Below are positions 36,701 through 45,011 of a DNA stretch of 64,000 bases, in pieces (positions within the stretch are counted from its first letter, which is position 1; every line of letters starts with the position of its first letter). Under the pieces are notes generated by a model. The model did no database searches. It saw only the letters and a program-made list of their open reading frames with translations, and had not been told where the DNA came from. A program made the position numbers and the translations under genes. Origin of the DNA: Roseovarius albus (GTDB taxonomy: Bacteria > Pseudomonadota > Alphaproteobacteria > Rhodobacterales > Rhodobacteraceae); the NCBI RefSeq assembly GCF_900172335.1, contig NZ_FWFX01000013.1:62001-126000 (forward strand), read 5' to 3'.

Positions 36701-37375
36701 GGCAACCTGATCGACGTACCGCCGCAAAATTGGTGAAAGATAGGCATCTACCACAGTGGTATCCCCGCGCCCCACCAATTTCGCCAAACGCGAGACCTGA
36801 TGGCTTGCTGTAATCTGGGTGAACCCAATCTCGGCGGCGATCTCAGCCACCCGTTCCTCATGCGCAGGGTTCAGATAAGCGTGCAAACCACCAATCGCCA
36901 CCGCCCGAATGCCCATGTCATAGGCCGCCTGCAACACGGCCCGCGCAGCCTCTTCATCCAACGGGCGCACTACCGCGCCATCCGCATCCAGACGTTCATC
37001 CAGTTCCGCCACGTCTTCATAGAGCAAATCAGGCCGCTTAATCTCCAGATCAAACAGGCGCGGACGGGTCTGATACCCAATCAACAACAGGTCGCGAAAC
37101 CCCTTGGTGATCAGCAGCAGTACCCTTTCACCCTTACGTTCCAACAGCGCATTGGTCGCCACTGTAGTCCCCATCTTTACGGCGCGAATGGAGCCATCAG
37201 CAAAGTCATCGTCCTCCTGCATCAACTCGCGAATGCCCTGCACCGCCGCATCTCGATAGCGTTCAGGGTTTTCTGACAACAGCTTATGCGTATGAACGCC
37301 CCCCTCGGGATCAAGCGCCACGATATCGGTGAACGTGCCACCCCGGTCGACCCAAAACTCCCAAGCGCCGCTCAT
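33800..37375 (-). CDS. 5-oxoprolinase/N-methylhydantoinase, fused A and B subunits
   Basis: A 1191-residue ATP-dependent amidohydrolase in which HyuA-like and HyuB-like halves are one chain, as in eukaryotic 5-oxoprolinase (about 1290). The HyuA half (1 to about 690) has [14 protein letters not shown] near the start and [14 protein letters not shown] as ATP-binding segments. The HyuB half (about 700-1191) has [15 protein letters not shown] and the metal-site region [10 protein letters not shown]. The known reaction opens 5-oxoproline to glutamate using ATP; hydantoin-type substrates are alternatives. The ATG at 37375 has GGAGG eight bases upstream; the open frame continues to 37492 without support. 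Transcribed alone. Confidence 0.88.
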   Translation of the reverse strand: MSGAWEFWVDRGGTFTDIVALDPEGGVHTHKLLSENPERYRDAAVQGIRELMQEDDDFADGSIRAVKMGTTVATNALLERKGERVLLLITKGFRDLLLIGYQTRPRLFDLEIKRPDLLYEDVAELDERLDADGAVVRPLDEEAARAVLQAAYDMGIRAVAIGGLHAYLNPAHEERVAEIAAEIGFTQITASHQVSRLAKLVGRGDTTVVDAYLSPILRRYVDQVAGALDVGRACEALLFMQSNGGLTDAGLFQGKDAILSGPAGGIVGMVKTGEVAGHDRLIGFDMGGTSTDVSHYAGEYERSFETEVAGVRMRAPMMDIHTVAAGGGSICTFRDGRFQVGPESAGADPGPACYRRGGPLTVTDCNVMLGKLNPAHFPHVFGLEGNEPLDADVVREKFAALAAQVAKETGEATRSPEDMAEGFLRIAVDNMANAIKKISVQRGHDVTGYTLQCFGGAGGQHACLVADALAMRKVLIHPHAGVLSAYGMGLAEIRALREVQMDAPLEHVAQAEAALAKIAEAAKKEVADQGVADIRIERRAHLRYDGSHQALEVPFSTAGQMQTDFEAVHQQRFGFHSPERAILFEMLSVEAIGQTGQAPQPALPNGDGAAKAQIQMHVEGGVQDVALYERDNLDPLMTVQGPAVITESTGTNVIEPGWAASVDQMGNLILERVTAKAREQAAGTQADPVLLEVFNNLFMSVADQMGVTLANTSWSVNIKERFDFSCAIFDAAGDLVANAPHVPVHLGSMSDSVRTVMRLNPDVQPGDAFMLNSPYNGGTHLPDVTVITPVFVEGKPEFWLGSRGHHADIGGRTPGSAPPDSTHIDEEGVLIDNVKLVDQGTLLEAEAEAVLASCKYPCRNIPQNMADLKAQVAANETGRQELLKVVDNFSLDVVRAYMGHVQDNAEESVRRVIDRMKEGEYTYHMDHGAVIEVKVTVDREAREAVIDFTGTSAQHTGNYNAPKSICGAVVLYVFRTMVGADIPLNEGCLKPLKIIIPEGSMLNPVYPAAVISGNTEVSQATCNALYGALGVIAGSQATMNNFVWGNDEFQNYETIAGGTGAGPGFNGCDAVQSHMTNTRMTDPEVLEKRFPVRLEDFGVRDGSGGAGEWRGGHGVIRRMRFLSPVTVTTLSNHRIIPPFGVDGGAPGKVGRNWAELPGGEMREMAGNDEIELPEDSVFGMETPGGGGWGAM

Positions 37376-37522
37376 TGCCATTTCCTCCGTGATTTGCCTG
37401 AAATGTGACCGGCCCACGTTTGGGCGCATGCGCTGAAATGTCAACGCTAGTGACGCCCAAATCGCCATTGAATTTCGCGGGGCTTTCTGCACATATCAAA
37501 GGCTACAGCAAAGGAGGCTCTG

Positions 37523-37936
37523 ATGGACCTGCGCAAACTCACTGATGATGTCTCGGTTTCCCCCCAGATCACTGCAGCCGATGTGCCCCATATCGCCGGG
37601 GCTGGGTTCCGCTCGATCATGTGCAACCGCCCGGATGGAGAGGAGCCAGGTCAACCTGAACTGTGCGACATCGAAACCGCCGCACAGCAAGAGGGCCTTG
37701 CGTTCACCTGCGTGCCCATCGTTTCGGGTGGTGTTGGTCAAGACGACCTCAATGCTTTTGACAAGGCTCTGCACGATCTGCCCAAACCAATCCTTGCCTA
37801 TTGCCGCACCGGAACGCGTTGCACCATGATCTGGGCGATCACGCAAGTGGGCCGCCTGGACAGCGACGAAATTATCGGCTGCGCTGACAAGGCCGGGTAT
37901 GATGTCCGCGCCGTCGTGGATCAGATGCAGCGCTGA
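37523..37936 (+). CDS. TIGR01244 family phosphatase/sulfurtransferase-like protein (Blh type)
   Basis: A 137-residue protein of the DUF442/TIGR01244 family, related to protein tyrosine phosphatases and to the N-terminal domain of Blh. The P-loop is CRTGTR (C-x5-R; residues about 94-99 in ILAYCRTGTRC). Other landmarks are SVSPQITAADVPHIAGAGF and SIMCNRPDGEEPGQP. Blh/BigR systems deal with hydrogen sulfide, but no BigR-type regulator is adjacent, so the role is open. GGAGG precedes the ATG. Its stop overlaps the next gene (TGATG), so the two are coupled. Confidence 0.85.
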   Translation: MDLRKLTDDVSVSPQITAADVPHIAGAGFRSIMCNRPDGEEPGQPELCDIETAAQQEGLAFTCVPIVSGGVGQDDLNAFDKALHDLPKPILAYCRTGTRCTMIWAITQVGRLDSDEIIGCADKAGYDVRAVVDQMQR

Positions 37937-38667
37937 TGACCCGCTGGATCGCCCTTGGCCCCACCGGAAAAACTGTCACCGCCTATGCCATGGACGGTGG
38001 AACACTGATCAATTCCGCCACGGCCGAGGATGAAAAATCCGCCCTAGCCGCGCTGGACTTTGAAGCCAATCAGGCCATCCGCATCGGCGATGGCACCCCT
38101 GCAAAACTGCCCGCCAAGCTGACGCCAGAAGATGGCCAAAGCTTGCCCGGCTTTGAGCAAGCCTCCCCGCCCGACATCATCGGTGCTTGGATTCGCTTGT
38201 GGTGCACCGGTTTTGCTGCCGACAAACCCAACTGGGACGGCGTGATCTGCGCGATTTCAAGTGGCATCAGCCATTGGATTCACATCAGTGCAAACGAAGC
38301 TGTCAGTTGCCAAAGCTTCCTCAGCCCCGGACTGATCGATGCTTTCGGAGGGGCTTTCCCACCGGATGCTGGCGCATTATTCGATAGCCTCAGCCGCCCA
38401 GAGCGTCTCGCCTCCCACCTGCGCCAGGCGCAAGTCTCAGCCAGGACCGCCGCGGCAACCGGCCACCTGATCGGCGCTGAACTGATGGCTGCCCGCCCAT
38501 ACTGGCTGGGTCAAAGCGTCGTGCTGATCTCGGATGAGGAAGAAATTGCAGAGGGCTATGCCACCGCGCTTGAGATGCAAAGCGTTCCCCACAGCACCTA
38601 CCAGGCGCAGGATCTGATCCCGGCTGGCCTGACCGCACTGGGCAAAAGTCTGGAACTGTTCGAGTAG
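37936..38667 (+). CDS. 2-dehydro-3-deoxygalactonokinase-like protein, degenerate N-terminus
   Basis: A 243-residue protein whose C-terminal half resembles DgoK sugar kinases (GHLIGAELMAARPYWLGQ-SVVLI, then a short EGYATAL segment). The N-terminus reads TRWIALGPTGKTVTAYAMDG where DgoK normally has a DWGTT nucleotide-binding motif, and the chain is shorter than typical DgoK (about 290-310). It may have lost kinase activity or changed substrate. It overlaps the phosphatase-like gene by one base and is followed by a 90-bp gap with a Zur-like site. Confidence 0.65.
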   Translation: MTRWIALGPTGKTVTAYAMDGGTLINSATAEDEKSALAALDFEANQAIRIGDGTPAKLPAKLTPEDGQSLPGFEQASPPDIIGAWIRLWCTGFAADKPNWDGVICAISSGISHWIHISANEAVSCQSFLSPGLIDAFGGAFPPDAGALFDSLSRPERLASHLRQAQVSARTAAATGHLIGAELMAARPYWLGQSVVLISDEEEIAEGYATALEMQSVPHSTYQAQDLIPAGLTALGKSLELFE

Positions 38668-38721
38668 CACCACTTTAAAAACTTCATCACCCGCTATGGG
38701 TCTTGAAGTTGCCCAATCATA

Positions 38722-38746
38722 GTTATATTATAACATTACATATAAC
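38722..38746. promoter_or_regulatory. Candidate Zur box upstream of COG0523 GTPase
   Basis: GTTATA-T-TATAAC (38722-38734) is a perfect inverted repeat; the overlapping segment TTATAACATTAC closely resembles Zur boxes (TGTTATAACA-type cores) described for alphaproteobacteria. It lies 13-37 bases before the start of a CobW/ZNG1-type metallochaperone, the classical Zur target. Zinc-responsive repression is inferred. Confidence 0.6.
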
Positions 38747-38758
38747 TATGCGCGACAC

Positions 38759-39835
38759 ATGACCAACTCTGATAACCGTCTTCCCGTAACCTTGCTCACC
38801 GGGTTCCTTGGCGCCGGGAAGACGACCCTCCTCAATTCCATTCTCAAAGACAGCGCGGCAGGCCGCGTTGCCGTCGTCGTTAATGAATTTGGCGAGGCGG
38901 GCCTTGATCATGACCTGATTGAAACCTCACAAGACGACATCGTGCTGATGCAATCAGGCTGTCTGTGCTGTTCAATCCGGGGGGATCTGGCACAGACAAT
39001 TGGCGATCTGCTGATGCGACGTGACGCAGGAAATGTGGCATTTGATCGGGTTGTAATTGAAACCACCGGCCTGGCCGACCCAGCCCCGATTTTGCAGACA
39101 CTGTTGGTTGATTCTACTTTGGCGACAACCCTTCGGATGGATGGGATTGTGACGGTCGCAGACGCGGCGGCAGGTCCAGCCACATTAGACGCGCAATTCG
39201 AAGCTGTTTCGCAGGTCGCAATGGCGGACCTGATTGTGCTCAGCAAGGTCGATCTGGTATCAAAAACTGCGGTCAAATCGTTTCAGGACCGATTACGCAA
39301 ACTGAACCAGACCGCGCGCATTGTGCAGGCTACTCAAGGTAAAGTTCCTGTTAAGACCCTGTTCGGATTGAGTGGTTTGCGGCGCGATGTTGCTGCCACG
39401 CAAGCGTTGGACTGGTTGACCCCTGTAAAGGCAGACCCGCTGGCAAACCTCTCCGGCCTCGCGACCACCACAACAGAGCCGGCGTTTTCGCCACATGATC
39501 CGCGCATTCAATCCGTCTCGATGGTGTTCAACGAGCCACTAAAGGACGCCGCTTTTGATCTTTGGCTGGATACGCTGATCGCCCTGAAAGGGCCCGACAT
39601 CCTACGGGTCAAAGGCATTGTCTTTCTCGAAGGGATTGACCGGCCGTTTGTTTTCCACGGCGTGCAACACATCTTTGATCCGCCAGTACAACTGAGCGAT
39701 TGGCCCGCAGGAGATCGCACCTCGCGCATCGTCGTGATTGCCAAAGATCTGGCGCGGGCAGAGTTGCAGCGCAGTTTCGACATGCTGCGAGCCACTCAAA
39801 TCATTCAGGACGCTCCAAGCGAGGCAACGGCATGA
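38759..39835 (+). CDS. COG0523 (CobW/ZNG1/YjiA) GTP-dependent metallochaperone
   Basis: A 358-residue G3E-family GTPase. Walker A is GFLGAGKTT (15-23). The metal-binding motif CxCC appears in SGCLCCSIRGDL, and the specificity motif is LSKVDL. The C-terminal CobW_C domain spans about 245-345. The CobW subgroup serves cobalamin synthesis, but no cob genes adjoin; the Zur-like palindrome at its promoter points to the zinc-linked ZNG1/ZigA-type subgroup, which supplies Zn to proteins under zinc limitation. It overlaps the next small gene by four bases (ATGA). Confidence 0.85.
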   Translation: MTNSDNRLPVTLLTGFLGAGKTTLLNSILKDSAAGRVAVVVNEFGEAGLDHDLIETSQDDIVLMQSGCLCCSIRGDLAQTIGDLLMRRDAGNVAFDRVVIETTGLADPAPILQTLLVDSTLATTLRMDGIVTVADAAAGPATLDAQFEAVSQVAMADLIVLSKVDLVSKTAVKSFQDRLRKLNQTARIVQATQGKVPVKTLFGLSGLRRDVAATQALDWLTPVKADPLANLSGLATTTTEPAFSPHDPRIQSVSMVFNEPLKDAAFDLWLDTLIALKGPDILRVKGIVFLEGIDRPFVFHGVQHIFDPPVQLSDWPAGDRTSRIVVIAKDLARAELQRSFDMLRATQIIQDAPSEATA

Positions 39836-40080
39836 ACAGAAATTTGGGCGCAACACGGCTCAAGCGTCGACGGCGCGCGGGTGATCCGATGCAAGCCTAT
39901 GATCGTCTTCCACCTGAACTCCGCTCATGGCTAAGCACTGCAGCACGCCCTTGGTCACCCCGGTCCTGCGCCAAGATATGGGACAAGGCACAGCGCGACG
40001 GCCTAACACCTGTGCAGATCGTGGAGCGGCTGGCGCAAAGCGAAACGCGCGCCCTGACCCGCGACTCGCTTCAATTTTGA
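39832..40080 (+). CDS. DUF6525-like small basic protein
   Basis: An 82-residue basic protein with a run of arginines near the N-terminus (LKRRRRAGDPM), then LPPELRSWLSTAARPWSP and a helical tail ending in LTRDS. I associate this pattern with the DUF6525 family found in Rhodobacterales, function unknown. Its ATG overlaps the stop of the GTPase gene, so it is translationally coupled and may share zinc regulation. The basic patch could bind nucleic acid; nothing further supports that. Confidence 0.65.
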   Translation: MNRNLGATRLKRRRRAGDPMQAYDRLPPELRSWLSTAARPWSPRSCAKIWDKAQRDGLTPVQIVERLAQSETRALTRDSLQF

Positions 40081-40107
40081 CCACAGGGTCATCTCGCCAA
40101 ACCCGTT

Positions 40108-41061
40108 TCACTCCGGAAAACGAAGTCTGAAGGCCGCACCCTTTTGGCAGGGCACCAATTCGATATCCCCGCCAACTGTCCGCAACATTGTGCGCACAAT
40201 CGCCAGTCCCATGCCGGTACCACCCGCCTCGCGTCGAGTGGTGAAATAGGGGTCAAAAATCCGCTCCCGGTTCCCTGACGCAATCCCCGGCCCGTCATCC
40301 GAGACGCGCAAGGCCCGCTCTTCACAGGTAATTGTCACCTTTCCCGCGCCATGGGCGGCTGCGTTTTGCGCCAGATGCGTCAGCACCGCCTCTAACGATT
40401 CATGATCAATTGGCACCATGACATCACCTGAAAGCTCAACATCGATATCCCTCGCCAGCGCAGCAACGACCTCGGCCACCCGTACGGGGCCCCGGCCCAC
40501 CGGCTCACGTGCGGCAGCCAATTGCCTAAGCGCTTGCAGCAGCTCATCCATCTTCTGCGACGATTGCTTGATCGTCCCAACAAGCTGCGCCCGGTCTTCG
40601 GCATCGACCTCGACCTCAAGCAATTCTGCCGCGCCAATCAGGCTGGTCAGGGGGGATTTCAACTCATGTGTCACATGATCCGTGTAGGCGCGCAGCCCGG
40701 CCTCTCGGTCCTGCAACGTGGTCGCCATATCCTGCATGGCCCGCCCCAGCGCGGTAAACTCGGGCGTCCCGAAATGCTCGGGCATCGGCGCATCATCGCG
40801 CCCGTCTTTTAACGCATCGGCATGGGCTGTCATTTTGTAAACCGGTCGCAAAACCAACCGCCACAGCAAAAACCCCAGGATCAGGGTCGCAATTGCGGCC
40901 ATCAGACCAAACAGTTGTGCGGTTTCCAACCAACCAAGAACACCACCCGCCAGCCGCAGATACCCGATGCCAATCACCGGCAGGCACAAGATTACCGCCA
41001 AGGTGCCCCCGATCACGAGGGCCAGAGGCGGTCGCCACTTCTGCCTTATCTGCTTTGACAT
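40108..41061 (-). CDS. Sensor histidine kinase
   Basis: A 317-residue two-TM kinase (helices about 13-33 and 44-67) with a very short periplasmic loop, so it probably senses within or next to the membrane. A HAMP-like linker (about 70-120) precedes the DHp domain with phospho-acceptor His in THELKSPLTSL. The ATP-binding domain has the N box LAQNAAAHG, G1 VSDDGPGI, F box FDPYFTT and G2 GTGMGLAIV. Its start overlaps the response regulator by 16 bases, so both come from one transcript with the regulator first. The stimulus is unknown. Confidence 0.9.
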   Translation of the reverse strand: MSKQIRQKWRPPLALVIGGTLAVILCLPVIGIGYLRLAGGVLGWLETAQLFGLMAAIATLILGFLLWRLVLRPVYKMTAHADALKDGRDDAPMPEHFGTPEFTALGRAMQDMATTLQDREAGLRAYTDHVTHELKSPLTSLIGAAELLEVEVDAEDRAQLVGTIKQSSQKMDELLQALRQLAAAREPVGRGPVRVAEVVAALARDIDVELSGDVMVPIDHESLEAVLTHLAQNAAAHGAGKVTITCEERALRVSDDGPGIASGNRERIFDPYFTTRREAGGTGMGLAIVRTMLRTVGGDIELVPCQKGAAFRLRFPE

Positions 41062-41729
41062 GCGCCCATCCTGATCCCGACGCCGTGCACGGTTTCAATC
41101 GCCTCATGGCAGCCTGCCTTGGCCAGTTTGGCCCGCAGGTTGCGCAGGTGGCTGTCCAACGTCCGGTCCGAGATGTGAAACGATGGACCGTAGACGGAAT
41201 CCACCAACTGCGCCTTGGTCGCCACATGCTCCGGCCGCGCCATCAGATGCGCCAGCAAATCCATCTCGCGCCCGGTCAGGGCCACGGGTTCCTCGGACAC
41301 CGTGCACAGATGCCGCTCCTGGTCCAGCTTCAGCACCCCGCGGCTCAACCCGGCCTTCGCAGGCTCCGGCCCGACCCGTTTCAAAATCGCCTTGATCCGC
41401 GCCGCCAGCTCGCGCGGCGAAAACGGTTTCGACACATAGTCATCTCCGCCCAGCTCAAACGCCAGCACCCGGTCAATTTCATCATCCCGCGCTGTCAGAA
41501 ACAACACCGGCGTCTCGCTCTGCTCTCGCAAATGCCTGCAAACCTGCAGCCCGTCCATTTCCGGCAGGCCAATATCCAGCACGATCAGATCAACCTTGCC
41601 ATTACGGGCCTTGGCCAATCCTTCGGCCCCATCGCCCGCCTCGATCACCTCATGCCCCGCCTGTTTCAGGGTAATGCGCAACACATCCCTAATCTGCGCG
41701 TCATCATCAACAATCAGTATTTTGGCCAC
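41046..41729 (-). CDS. OmpR-family response regulator
   Basis: A 227-residue regulator. The receiver domain (1-120) has the acidic pair in VDDDAQ, the phosphorylated Asp in IVLDIGLPEMDG (about 53), the Thr in FLTARDD and the Lys in VSKPFSPRE. The C-terminal winged helix (about 135-225) includes LTGREMDLLAHLMARPEHV and RTLDSHLRNLRAKL. Start is GTG at 41729 with GGGGA upstream. Partner is the overlapping histidine kinase. Targets are not indicated by the neighbourhood. Confidence 0.93.
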   Translation of the reverse strand: MAKILIVDDDAQIRDVLRITLKQAGHEVIEAGDGAEGLAKARNGKVDLIVLDIGLPEMDGLQVCRHLREQSETPVLFLTARDDEIDRVLAFELGGDDYVSKPFSPRELAARIKAILKRVGPEPAKAGLSRGVLKLDQERHLCTVSEEPVALTGREMDLLAHLMARPEHVATKAQLVDSVYGPSFHISDRTLDSHLRNLRAKLAKAGCHEAIETVHGVGIRMGACQSR

Positions 41730-41783
41730 ACCTGTCCCCGGCTCTTAGTCTTTTCGGCATTCTGTCTGAACCACAGCCGCCAA

Positions 41784-41942
41784 TCAATGCCCGGACACAA
41801 ACTGACACAGGCGGGAAAATAATGACCCTTCCAACTTGCTCTCACTCGGTGCCAGGCGGTCAGTCGGTGCCAAATCACCGTCCATCCACCAACCGTCCTG
41901 CTGCAATTTCCGGGGTACACCGCGCACAAGGTAGAGTTTCAT
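41784..41942 (-). CDS. Small hypothetical protein, 52 residues
   Basis: A 52-codon frame beginning MKLYLVRGVPRKLQQDGWWM and ending FVSGH. AAGGA lies about eight bases before the ATG (the upstream minus strand reads GTGAAAGGAAAATCTC). It is in the otherwise unexplained 387-bp gap between the response regulator and pncB and is oriented with the two-component genes, 54 bp ahead of the regulator start. No signal peptide or membrane helix. No family recognised. The good ribosome site favours a real gene, but its short length leaves doubt. Confidence 0.45.
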   Translation of the reverse strand: MKLYLVRGVPRKLQQDGWWMDGDLAPTDRLAPSESKLEGSLFSRLCQFVSGH

Positions 41943-42116
41943 GAGATTTTCCTTTCACTGCTCAAAACTGCTCTGCCTCCTGAATACCCACCCCAAACCG
42001 CAGAAACGTCTCAGCAGATCAGCAGTTTTTGTGCAGATCGCCGGAAAAACCCTCCCCTTGTCTCTTGTCGCCCGCTTTGCTTTAACAATCTGAACGCAAG
42101 ATCCCCGGAGGCCCCA

Positions 42117-43409
42117 ATGGTCGACATCGCCACCCGTGTGTGGAACCACAAATGGAAGATCGACCCGATTGTCCGGTCTTTGATCGATACAGATTTCTAC
42201 AAGCTGCTTATGTGCCAGTCGGTGTTTCGCAACAAACCAGACACGCAGGTCACGTTTTCCCTGATCAACCGCAGCAAATCCATCCGTTTGGCCGAACTGG
42301 TGGACGAGGGCGAGTTGCGCGAACAACTCGACCATATCCGTTCGCTGTCGCTCAGCCGCGGCGAAAGCACATGGCTGCGCGGGAACACGTTTTACGGCAA
42401 ACGCCAGATGTTCACGCCTGAATTCATGGAATGGTTCGAGCAGGTGAAACTGCCACCCTACAATCTCGAAAAACGCGATGGACAATACGAACTTACCTTT
42501 GAAGGGTCCTGGCCAGAGGTCATGCTGTGGGAAATCCCCGCTCTCGCTGTGCTGATGGAGCTGCGCTCGCGTGCCGTGCTGCACCAGATGAAACGGTTCG
42601 AGCTGCAGGTGCTTTATGCCCGCGCTATGACCAAGCTGTGGGAAAAGGTCGACCAACTGCGCCCAGTTGAGGGGCTCAAACTAGCTGACTTTGGCACCCG
42701 GCGGCGGCATTCCTTCTTGTGGCAGGACTGGTGCGTGCAGGCGATGACCGAAGGGTTGGGATCTAATTTCACCGGCACTTCCAACTGTCTAATTGCGAAA
42801 AACCGCGACCTTGAGGCGATCGGCACCAATGCGCATGAACTACCGATGGTCTATGCCGCACTGGCCGAAGATGACGCCGCGCTCGCTCAAGCCCCCTATG
42901 ACGTTCTGTCAGATTGGCATGACGAGCACGACGGCAATCTGCGCATCATCCTGCCAGACACCTATGGCAGCAAGGGTTTCCTTGATAACGCGCCCGATTG
43001 GCTGGCCAGTTGGACTGGCATCCGCATCGACAGCGGTGACCCTGCCACCGGGGCCGAGGTCGCCATCAACTGGTGGAAATCCCGTGGCGAAGATCCAACT
43101 CAGAAACGAGTGATCTTCTCTGACGGACTGGACACCGCCAAGATCATTGAGCTGCACAATCAATTCAAAGGCCGGGTTCAAACCTCCTTTGGTTGGGGCA
43201 CGCTGATGACCAATGACTTCCGCGGCCTGACCCCGGATGACGCCCTCTTGCCCTTCAGTCTGGTGTGCAAAGCTGTCAAGGCCAACGGACGCCCCACCGT
43301 CAAGCTCTCAGATAACCCCAACAAGGCTATGGGCCCCACCGATCAAATCGAACGTTATAAGAAAGTGTTCAACGTCGGTGCACAGGACAAACAAGAGGTC
43401 GTGGTTTAA
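42117..43409 (+). CDS. pncB: Nicotinate phosphoribosyltransferase
   Basis: A 430-residue cytosolic enzyme that joins nicotinate and PRPP to give nicotinate mononucleotide, with ATP, in NAD salvage. Landmarks are SLIDTDFYKLLMCQSVF at the start, the central FGTRRRHSFLWQDW, ASWTGIRIDSGDP and the phosphate-binding FGWGTLMTND. Length matches the proteobacterial PncB form. GGAGG lies six bases before the ATG. It is monocistronic: the two-component genes diverge on one side and a riboswitch-led operon follows. Confidence 0.95.
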   Translation: MVDIATRVWNHKWKIDPIVRSLIDTDFYKLLMCQSVFRNKPDTQVTFSLINRSKSIRLAELVDEGELREQLDHIRSLSLSRGESTWLRGNTFYGKRQMFTPEFMEWFEQVKLPPYNLEKRDGQYELTFEGSWPEVMLWEIPALAVLMELRSRAVLHQMKRFELQVLYARAMTKLWEKVDQLRPVEGLKLADFGTRRRHSFLWQDWCVQAMTEGLGSNFTGTSNCLIAKNRDLEAIGTNAHELPMVYAALAEDDAALAQAPYDVLSDWHDEHDGNLRIILPDTYGSKGFLDNAPDWLASWTGIRIDSGDPATGAEVAINWWKSRGEDPTQKRVIFSDGLDTAKIIELHNQFKGRVQTSFGWGTLMTNDFRGLTPDDALLPFSLVCKAVKANGRPTVKLSDNPNKAMGPTDQIERYKKVFNVGAQDKQEVVV

Positions 43410-43494
43410 GCCTCCTTCTCGACAAATCACCCATTGCAAAAGACAACTCGACGCAATTCGATTGACATTCACAGCGGATCGGCCGATTGATTTC

Positions 43495-43685
43495 GCCGAT
43501 GGTTCCCGGGCGTACAGCGCAAACCGGGATGAAAAGGGAACGTGGTGCGGTGTAGCCTACTAGGCGCCAATTCCACGACTGCCCCCGCAACTGTAAGCGG
43601 TGTGCCCCCCGAATGACCACTGGGTGAAAACCTGGGAAGGTCGGGTGGGACCACAAGCCGCGAGTCAGGAGACCTGCCATCGAAA
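43495..43685 (+). promoter_or_regulatory. Cobalamin (AdoCbl) riboswitch
   Basis: A typical B12 riboswitch. The GGTTCCCGGG arm pairs with AAAAGGGAAC; GGTGCGGTG, CCCCCGCAACTGTAAGCGG and CACTGGG...CTGGGAAGG occur in the expected order; and the conserved B12 box GAGTCAGGAGACCTGCC is at 43662-43678. It lies about 110 bases upstream of the DUF1636/btuDFC operon. It would repress that operon when cobalamin is plentiful. Confidence 0.95.
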
Positions 43686-43797
43686 CGCAACTTCAACCCG
43701 GGCGGGGCGCCCAGGACGGAGGCCAAGATGGCTTATTCGGCTTTTGCCGCAAACATAGCAGGTTTCCATTCCTCCCCGACTAATCGTGGAGCAAATG

Positions 43798-44205
43798 ATG
43801 ACCCAACCCTGTTCTCACCGCATTACGGTTTGCACCTCTTGTCGCCACAAGGGCGAAACAGACCGCCCCGGGTATGAGTTGATCGCACACTTGCGTGCGG
43901 CATTTACGACGGCTGGTGGTGATATGTCCGAAAACTTCGATGTCGCTGGCGTGGCCTGTATGGCCGGGTGCAGCCGTCCCTGTACCGTGGCCTATCACGG
44001 CAAAAACAAAGCGACATATCTTTTTGGCGATATAGAACCCGATCACGACATCGCCGACCTGATCAGTTTCGCACAACAATACGCGGCGCTTGAAGACGGT
44101 TGGTGCAGCTCGCTGGATCGCCCAGGCAAGCTGCGCAAAACCACCCTCGCCCGGATACCCGCGGCCTTTCAGGCGTTGCAAGACAGCTTGGAGAAAGTCT
44201 CATGA
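43798..44205 (+). CDS. DUF1636 family protein (B12-operon associated)
   Basis: A 135-residue DUF1636 protein with cysteines arranged as ITVCTSCRHKG near the N-terminus and VACMAGCSRPCTV in the middle, resembling a thioredoxin-like ferredoxin fold that binds metal or an iron-sulfur cluster. Family members are usually found beside cobalamin genes in alphaproteobacteria; the reaction is unknown. It is the first gene after the riboswitch. I chose ATG 43798 (GGAG six bases upstream) over ATG 43795 and GTG 43786. It overlaps the ATPase gene by four bases. Confidence 0.85.
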   Translation: MTQPCSHRITVCTSCRHKGETDRPGYELIAHLRAAFTTAGGDMSENFDVAGVACMAGCSRPCTVAYHGKNKATYLFGDIEPDHDIADLISFAQQYAALEDGWCSSLDRPGKLRKTTLARIPAAFQALQDSLEKVS

Positions 44206-45011
44206 CCGCCGCATCACTCAGGGTCGATCAAGTCACCTTCGGCCCCAACCGACGCGGCCCGCTCTTGCTGGATGAAACCAGTTTTGATCTGAAAGCCGGG
44301 CAGGTCATGGGCGTGGTCGGCCCCAATGGCGCGGGCAAAACCACTCTGCTGCGCCTGATCTACGGCTTCCATCGGCCCTTAAACGGACAGATCCTGATTG
44401 ACGGTGACGCACTCAACACTTTGCCGCCCCGACAAGTGGCGCGCAAGGTCGCTGCAGTTCTGCAAGAACAGCCCACTGATTTTGCCCTGACCGTGCGCGA
44501 AATCGTCGCCTTGGGACGGGTGCCCCATCGCCACGGCTTTGCCCGTCCCGGGCAACATGATGCGCAAATGATCGACAAAGCGCTAGATCGCTTGGGGCTG
44601 CACAATCTGGCCGGGCGTAGCCTCTCCACCCTCTCAGGCGGTGAACGCCAACGCGTCATGGTGGCGCGTGCACTGGCGCAAGAGCCGCAAATTCTGGTGC
44701 TGGATGAACCGACCAACCACCTCGATATCCGCCACCAGCTCGAGGTGCTGCAGCTCATCAGCGAATTGGACTTGACCATCATCACGTCGCTGCACGATCT
44801 GAACCTTGCCAGCGACATCTGCGACCGGATCCTCGTGCTCAAAAACGGGCACCCACAGGGCTTTGGCCATCCTGATGACGTGCTTCAGGATGCCATCGTC
44901 GCGGACACCTTTCAGGTCCACGCCCGACGCGAAGAACTGAGCATCAGCCGCAAACCCTACCTGTCTTATCAACTCCCACCTACAACTTCTCCATTAGAGG
45001 AACTCCAATGA
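44202..45011 (+). CDS. btuD: Cobalamin ABC transporter ATP-binding protein
   Basis: A 269-residue ATPase of the FecE/BtuD family. Walker A is GPNGAGKTT, the Q-loop is VLQEQP, the signature is LSGGERQRV, Walker B is ILVLDEP and the H-loop is TSLHDLNL. It powers the permease BtuC for cobalamin import through the inner membrane. The start at 44202 overlaps DUF1636 (ATGA), and the stop overlaps btuF. The B12 role rests on the upstream riboswitch, since family members also serve siderophores. Confidence 0.88.
   Translation: MTAASLRVDQVTFGPNRRGPLLLDETSFDLKAGQVMGVVGPNGAGKTTLLRLIYGFHRPLNGQILIDGDALNTLPPRQVARKVAAVLQEQPTDFALTVREIVALGRVPHRHGFARPGQHDAQMIDKALDRLGLHNLAGRSLSTLSGGERQRVMVARALAQEPQILVLDEPTNHLDIRHQLEVLQLISELDLTIITSLHDLNLASDICDRILVLKNGHPQGFGHPDDVLQDAIVADTFQVHARREELSISRKPYLSYQLPPTTSPLEELQ

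Noticed and set aside
43728..43880. Small frame just after the cobalamin riboswitch with GGAGG upstream
   Set aside because: It runs into DUF1636 in another frame and has no recognisable content; the ribosome-like sequence may belong to the riboswitch expression platform.
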